Shown: piece by piece, positions 58,329-64,000 of the stretch
Position numbering within the stretch: the first letter of the stretch is position 1
Layout: every line of letters begins with the position of its first letter
Assembly: GCA_037957365.1 (NCBI GenBank)
Contig: JARHVA010001191.1
Location: forward strand, 569,001-633,000
Direction: 5' to 3'
Length of the DNA stretch: 64,000 bases
DNA from: Torreya grandis
Lineage: Eukaryota; Streptophyta; Pinopsida; Cupressales; Taxaceae
Translations under genes and position numbers: made by a program
Notes under the pieces: model-generated
What the model was told of the DNA's origin: nothing
What the model saw: the letters and a program-made list of their open reading frames with translations, nothing else
The model's database searches: none

Positions 58329-59199
58329 TATTCCTTTGTGATGAAATCGAATATTCTAACAAGTTTTATCCCAAGGTAATGGCCCTTCATAATTGGACAA
58401 ACACAAAGACCACCAAATGGAATGAAGGGAAAGGTGTTGAGCATCACACTTTGACATGTCCCAAGTAAGTAAAGACTATATATTGTCCCAACCTTTCCAT
58501 ATTTGTTACAATATGATAGAACCTTGAATTTTAACTAATGCAAGAGTAACTAACCGTTTCAGCCAATGGGTATGACCCCATATTTTACTACCACTAGAAA
58601 GATCTTTAGAAACCTTGTAGTGCACAATAATCTTCCAAGCCTCATCTCTTTCTAGCAAGCAAATTACCCACTTGATAACGAAAAAAGACCTTACATATAA
58701 GAATTAGGAAAACCAATAGCTCCCACATATTTATCCATCATATAAGTTGTCAGGCCACTTTGGTAAAGTATTTTTGACTATGATTATTTCCTCAAAATAA
58801 ATTTTAAAGAACTCTATCCAAATTTTTGTAGGCACTCTGAGAGGGGGCCATAAAGGAAGAATAGTAAATATGCAAGTTCTACAAAAAATTTAAGCAAACT
58901 ATGAATTTAACTACCAAAGATAACGGTTGGTTAATCCATTTTACAACTTTTGTCTTAACCTTATTAAGCACATGATGCCAAAACTGTGTTGGATTAGTTT
59001 AAAACACAAATGGTGCATGCCTAGAAGTGTACAATAAGTATCAGTCTTAAGCCACTTTCATTGATACTTCAAATCCAAATGAGGAGGATCAACATAGGAC
59101 ATGTGAATACCTTGTGTTTTATACTAGTTTATCATAGAGCCTAAAGCTCTACAATAAGTGTCTAAACAACTAAGAGCATTGCCAATACACCTTTCTTGT

Positions 59200-60145
59200 G
59201 CTTCTAGAAGAAGGAAGGTATCATCTATAAACTAACTGTAAATACGTTGATCAAGGTAATGTGGAAGAGAAATTTCATAGATCAAACCAACATTAGCATA
59301 ACTTCTAAGAAGATGACCAAGGGCATCTACTGCTAAAATAAATACAGACAGAGCAAGAGGGCAACCTTGTATTATAGAGCGTTGTAATTCAATGTCTGGA
59401 GATAAATTTCATGATATGCATATTTTGGCATTAGTATTTGAAAAAAGCATCTAAACATGACGAACAAAAGTAGTCCCAAGGCCTAACTTTTCAACCATAG
59501 AAATTACAAAGGGCCACTTTATTTTATCATAAGCTTTGGAAAAAAATAATTTGGTAAAAATTGTGTCGTGATTAGAATAAGCTACCCATGCCATACCTTC
59601 AACTACTATAATAATATTATCAAGAATAATTCTTCTCGACATAAAACCTATTTGATGAGCTAAAATAATTTTATGAAGATAAGGCTTAATCTTGAGTGTT
59701 ACTGCCTTGGAAATGATTTCATATAGAACATTTGATAGTGTAATTTGCCTACAACTAGTAATCAAAGAAGGTTCACCTGTTGTGGGAAGAAGTTTAATAT
59801 AACCTTAATTAATGATAGCACCATGAGAGCCAATGATAAGGGCTTCCTAGTAAACTTTGTGGAGATCATGTTCTGGAGTTGATCACATATTTTTATATAA
59901 ATCACAAGGTAAGCCATTTAATACAGGAGCTTTATGATCCACCATTGAGAGTAATGCCTAGTGTAAATAATCAATCGAGAATTGATCACAGTGTTAGTGA
60001 CAACTCGAACCCCCATATTTAAGGTAACTTCAAGGTAGGTTTGAAGTGTTGCATCATCCACTCTTGTAGATTTATATACCTTTGAATAATGATGATAAAA
60101 GGCATCTAGGATGCCTTCATGACTATTAATAATGGTTCTATTCAC
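59200..60145 (-). pseudogene. LINE reverse transcriptase remnant
   Basis: The 104-codon block 59765-59451 has CRQITLSNVLYEIISKAVTL, LAHQIGFMSRRIILDNIIIV, then FTKLFFSKAYDKIKWPFVIS, the RT motifs with the first catalytic Asp changed ('KLDFSKAYD' reads KLFFSKAYD). Downstream IYS-stop-FIDDTFLL (59217-59231) preserves both Asp of the FADD box. Stops and shifts separate the blocks. Confidence 0.85.
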
Positions 60146-60250
60146 ATTTATTTGGTTAATAACATGTTGATTAGATCCCTTAAGGAATACAAAATCAGCA
60201 ATGGATTGATGTCTTGACTTGATCTAAGATAGATGTGCTTTTGAGATTGT

Positions 60251-61823
60251 TTCTTTTGCCTTATGATTTTCAAAAAAAATTTGTTGACGCAAGTAAGCTA
60301 TATGACTCTGTATATTAGATTAGGGACAGTAGCATCGTCGCTATTGTCTTATCCTGAACGTAAATATCTAAGATGGATAGAAGTTGTTAAGGTTTTGTAA
60401 CTAACAATGAAGGATATATATCACATTTTAGGCATTCGACAATTACAAGTGATCTAGATAATTAGAGTAATCAAGGTTGGACTAAGAGTTAATTAATTAG
60501 ACCCAACAAGGCAGTGAATACAAGCCTTTTAGGTACAAGTAAAGTCAAACTAATGGTAGAGCCTTGAGATATATTTGTCAATTATACAATTCTAGTTTAA
60601 CATATAAATCTAGATTTAAGCATCTACACACACACATAAGAGCACTCAATGTCATGCAAAAGAGGTCTAAGAAGATCGAAAAAAGGGGCATGTTCAAATG
60701 CCACACACTCAAGGAGAAGACATGTTCAAATGTCTGCACACCAAAGAACCAACACTCAGGGGCATTGTGACCAATAAACAAGGAACATGCTCAAATGTTT
60801 TACAGTCAATACAAGGTAGCAAACAAGAAGTCTACTCAAGTAAGACGTATGATAAGATGAATAAGTGAAATATAAACAACCAACAGAAACATATCATACC
60901 AGAGTTCATGCATGCATGTGTTAGTAACATGCCGCATAACATAGCATATCTAGCATAATATATCAATCATGATCAAAGTAGTAGATGTCGCCAATGTAAT
61001 GTGTCACATGGGTGGAGGAAATGATTTAATATTTGTATGCTCATGTATCATGTATCTAGTGTATACATGTATACACTCAGGTACCTATGAAACATACATG
61101 TGTATAAAAATAAAAATATATGTTATCTACTAACATAATGTAAACAACATATATGCAAAAGCTAGTAAACATGCATGTGCTAAATATTTTTGTATTTTTA
61201 ATTTATTTTAATTTTTTTATATTTTCTTGATTATTTGATTTGTATTTTTTTTTGTATTCATGTATAATAGTATGATTAAAAAATGTATTATTTACAAGGA
61301 ATGGTACTACTTAAAACCCCAAATGTCATCCATGGAATGCCTATGTGTAAGCCTTATATCATGTGTCATATTCATATTCTATGTAATATGTATCATTTTA
61401 ATCATAGTAATATGTAGTATTATAATCATGATCATCTCGATGTTGAAATTGTGAAATACCACTCTTGTCTTCTTTATATTTGGATAAGAATAACTAACTA
61501 CCCCATATTATGGTATTGAACTTTATGATTTCTCTTTTGTAATGTGTATTGTATCATGTGCCTCTACAAATATGGCATTACTTATATCTATTTGTATACT
61601 AGTTGAAAACATGTTTTCTTTTTGTTGATTTTACTCTAAAGATGTTCTTTGTAAAAAGATGTGACCTTGTCTTTATGATCAAATGACATGAAACCTTTGT
61701 TTTTATCAATAATTTTTCCTATTGATTGTAATCATGATTTTCCAAGCACAACATTGTATGCACTTAGATTTTAAAGAACATGAAAAGTAAGAGAAATTAT
61801 TTTGAAGAAAATGAAACTCTTAC
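60251..61823. other. Interval without recognised gene
   Basis: No coding region supported. A phrase like ACATGTTCAAATGYC recurs three times (about 60688-60800). A 20-bp perfect palindrome lies at 61058-61077. Confidence 0.45.
61058..61077. repeat. Perfect 20-bp palindrome
   Basis: The two half-sites AGTGTATACA and TGTATACACT are exact reverse complements without a spacer, in a TATAC-rich stretch. Confidence 0.8.
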
Positions 61824-62935
61824 CTAAATTGATCCCATACTTATTGAACTTATATTAGTTTGATCTAGTTGTTGATACTTGTTTCCAAGAGAACTAAGAA
61901 ATGACATAAAAGACAAATTTGTATCATGATAGTTTGTAACCTTGATGTATACAAATTTATTTCCCTCTATGTGAACAATAATAGTGAAAGGGTCCTGATA
62001 TGAGGACAGGCTTATAATTTCTCCCTTTGCAACCACATTCGCAACTTTAGATTTTTCAAGTGTCTCTTAATTTTTGAACTATTTTTTTAGAAACCTTATT
62101 TTAAGCATGTTGTGTTGCTTACCTTGAATTTGATTTGCCAACTTCTCTTTTAGTAATTTCACTTTTTCATGTTGTAGCTTTTGTAACCTTTGATTTTCAA
62201 ACTATTCCTTTTTTTTTTCATCTTGTGCCTTTTGTAATATTATTTGTTATACTCTTGCCTTTTCAATATTTCTTGCTCTAATTATGCCTTTGAATCTTTT
62301 CTTGATTTAATTTTTTTGCAATTGTTTTTACTCTAAATTATCTTTTTGTAGCCATACTAGTTCTATTTTGCACTCATGTTGTAGAAGATGCAAGTATAAA
62401 GTAAGTGGATTGCTTAATTGCTATATTTATTTTAGGATCACCACTATCAATTGTAATTTGTATTTTATTCTTCAAATCCAAATAAATATATTTATAATAT
62501 ACATACATTCTATGATATGCATAATAGTATTTTGATCTCTTTATAGAATATAGAGGAGGTAGTTTGACTCAACTTGTTTCTAAGCATTTCTCTTAGAATC
62601 TCACTTGAGCTCTTATTATCCTTTTGCATACTTTTTGAATATTTACTTGTAGATGAATTATGTTTTGGATTCTTATTTTGATATGAAACCTTGTTGGGCA
62701 TAACATTGCTAGATGAAGATACAAATGCATGATTAACACTACCACATTATGGATTCTTAGCATATGTCACATGATTTTCCAATGACATGATATTTGAATT
62801 GAAATATTGATTTTGATTTTGTAACTTTTTTATCATCCTTATCATATTGATGATTTTATCTTTAAGGGATTTACAAGCACAAGCCCAAAGTACTTTGAAT
62901 TTAACATGCATACACACACTATCTAGAGGAGACAT
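61824..62935 (-). pseudogene. Decayed coiled-coil protein frame, unknown family
   Basis: Minus-strand open blocks read SLKDKIINMIRMIKKLQNQNQ and SLENHVTYAKNP (62935-62747), then a Lys/Ser/Asn-rich block (62701-62510). After a poorly conserved gap follow ARNIEKARV, FENQRLQKLQHEKVKLLKEKL and ANQIQGKQHNMLKIRFLKK (about 62280-62080), a strong coiled-coil pattern. It continues KVANVVAKGEIISLSSYQDP, FTIIVHIEGNKFVYIKV and NLSFMSFLSSLGNKYQQLDQ to 61824. Stops are few and mostly TAA/TAG where Gln or Glu fits. The family is not recognised; a structural (Gag-like) protein of a dead retroelement is plausible. Confidence 0.4.
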
Positions 62936-64000
62936 ATGAGGTGGAGGGGATTGAAAAAGGTTATGTTGGTTACCTTAATTTGGTACTATAAGATGGGTTA
63001 CTTTACCCCTATTTTACCCTAACACACACACCCTATTTTTTAATTTAAATTGGAACCCACTATTACTTGAATATATTTATTTGAGGTTCTTAAAGCCTTA
63101 AAAATACATAACTCAAGTGTTGAATTTGCATAAGTCAAAGGTTTCTTTGATGTCTAAAGTCATAGAAATTTAAATTTTTAAAATCAAAGCTTGAATGGTC
63201 ATCTTGATTTATCTTAAACCTTGTGTTTTCATAGTTCTCATGATTTATTTAGATTAACGGAATGAATGTATTTCATCTTAGTGTGTCCTATGTTTTATAT
63301 GTCTGTAAGAGTATCGATGAAGACGTACCAAGCATTTGTAGGTTGGACCTTACTTTATTTTATTTGAGATTAGGACAAGTGGCATTATTATGTTATTTGG
63401 AGCCTTCATGCCTCCACTAAAAGTTTTTAAGTCTTTTGAGTCCTTGAGCTTTGACAATTTGATAAGTGCCATTCATACATTGTATAGAGCCTTTCAGATT
63501 TAAATAAATTTCTAAGTGTTCAAAGTCTCCAAGATTTGAGAACAGGCCACGCAACATGTTTATAGAAGACTATAACCACATAAGCTTTAAAATGAAAGTT
63601 AATCATATAATGGTTTCGAGTTTTCATAGTCTCTAGGCTTGATAGGTGACACCTTTTCATTAACTTGGAACCACAAAGGCATTAAACAAGTCTAATCATC
63701 ATGACACCATACAATCTAATACCTCTGGTCTTTCAAGCTCTGATCAGTTGACAATTGGCATAATTTCATTAGCCTAGAGCTTCAAAGAATAAAAACTAAA
63801 TTAATGGTTGAATGGTATCACAGACTTGAGTCTTTGGGTCCTTGAGACTCTGATATCAAATCATATGTTGACATCTCATCAATATAGATCATTCATAAGG
63901 ATATACACAGTTTAAAAGGCTAATACATCTATGCCTCTGATGCTCTAAGCTCTTGCAATCTCAATATGGCTCCATGTGGCACAATCACGTTAACTCATGG
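62936..64000. other. Right-end interval, no gene seen
   Basis: No coding region supported. From about 63,420 phrases such as GAGTCCTTGAGCTTTGACAAT, CTTTCAAGCTCTGATCAGTTGACA and GTCCTTGAGACTCTGATATC recur every 150-250 bp in degenerate form, suggesting a decayed tandem repeat. Confidence 0.35.

Larger units (their letters stand above)
57730..60250 (-). mobile_element. L1-type LINE, decayed
   Basis: Read right to left: a linker block with INSHEGILDAFYHHYSKVY (60145-59918), the RT fingers/palm, the FIDD catalytic box, a C-terminal region and a zf-RVT domain. This is the order of plant L1 ORF2. Endonuclease and ORF1 are not recognised, so it is 5'-truncated or too decayed. No poly(A) tail or target duplication could be fixed at the left end. 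Confidence 0.82.

Noticed and set aside
1..64000. CRISPR arrays, bacterial operons, prophage
   Set aside because: Sequence is plant-type; the tandem repeats found lack unique spacers between units.

Overview
The window is transposon-dominated, AT-rich nuclear DNA of a seed plant, most likely a gymnosperm and probably a conifer (inference). Long LTR retrotransposons are nested in each other, LINE fragments are present, coding remnants carry many transition-type stops, and a Penelope-like (PLE) relic lies at about 54.3-54.9 kb. PLEs of that kind ('Dryad') are known from conifers and are otherwise rare in plants. Only one intact host gene is visible: an intronless, four-EF-hand calmodulin-like gene on the minus strand at 56.07-56.73 kb.

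Layout. 1-2873: 5' half of a minus-strand Ty1/copia element (copia A) running off the left edge, with one LTR, a duplicated primer-binding site and an internally deleted pol. 3.4-4.36 kb: a decayed plant-mobile-domain (PMD) reading frame, minus strand. 4.4-7.1 kb: non-coding, with recurrent short motifs of the type TGATGTCGGT/ACCGATGACGG that also occur in copia A. 7.6-8.5 kb: a long decayed minus-strand frame of unknown family. 9.19 kb: (GT)30. 11.2-11.9 kb: local tandem duplications and a G-run cluster. 13.1-15.1 kb: 5'-truncated plus-strand LINE. 15.4-16.4 kb: an unrecognised gene-like segment with a diverged internal duplication. 20,485-26,658: a complete but decayed minus-strand copia (copia B) with 674/683-bp LTRs, perfect CTCTT target duplication, PBS, PPT, and a 519-bp array of 21-bp repeats read in frame with the pol C-terminus. 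26.9-27.1 kb: a 155-bp fold-back element. 28.85 kb: 39-bp tandem repeats. 30.1-38.2 kb: decayed unidentified sequence.

38,183-54,078: a 15.9-kb Ty3/gypsy element with very long LTRs (3938 and 3731 bp), perfect AAATC target duplication, degenerate PBS, PPT and a stop-riddled gag-pol with a chromovirus-like order. A second retroelement (45,837-49,437) is inserted inside its integrase. This insertion has 137-bp terminal repeats and looks like a TRIM that has recombined, at its primer-binding site, with a larger Gag-only element. The order is short LTR, PBS, gag, PPT, a 954-bp unrelated LTR, a second PBS, about 30 bp, a second PPT, short LTR. It is the most unusual structure in the window.

After the gypsy element come the interrupted target sequence, the PLE fragment, the calmodulin-like gene with its own TATA box and a small upstream ORF, a minus-strand LINE (57.7-60.2 kb) and further decayed DNA including a coiled-coil-encoding relic (61.8-62.9 kb). 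The elements do not work together as a pathway; the layout records successive insertions around one small calcium-sensor gene.
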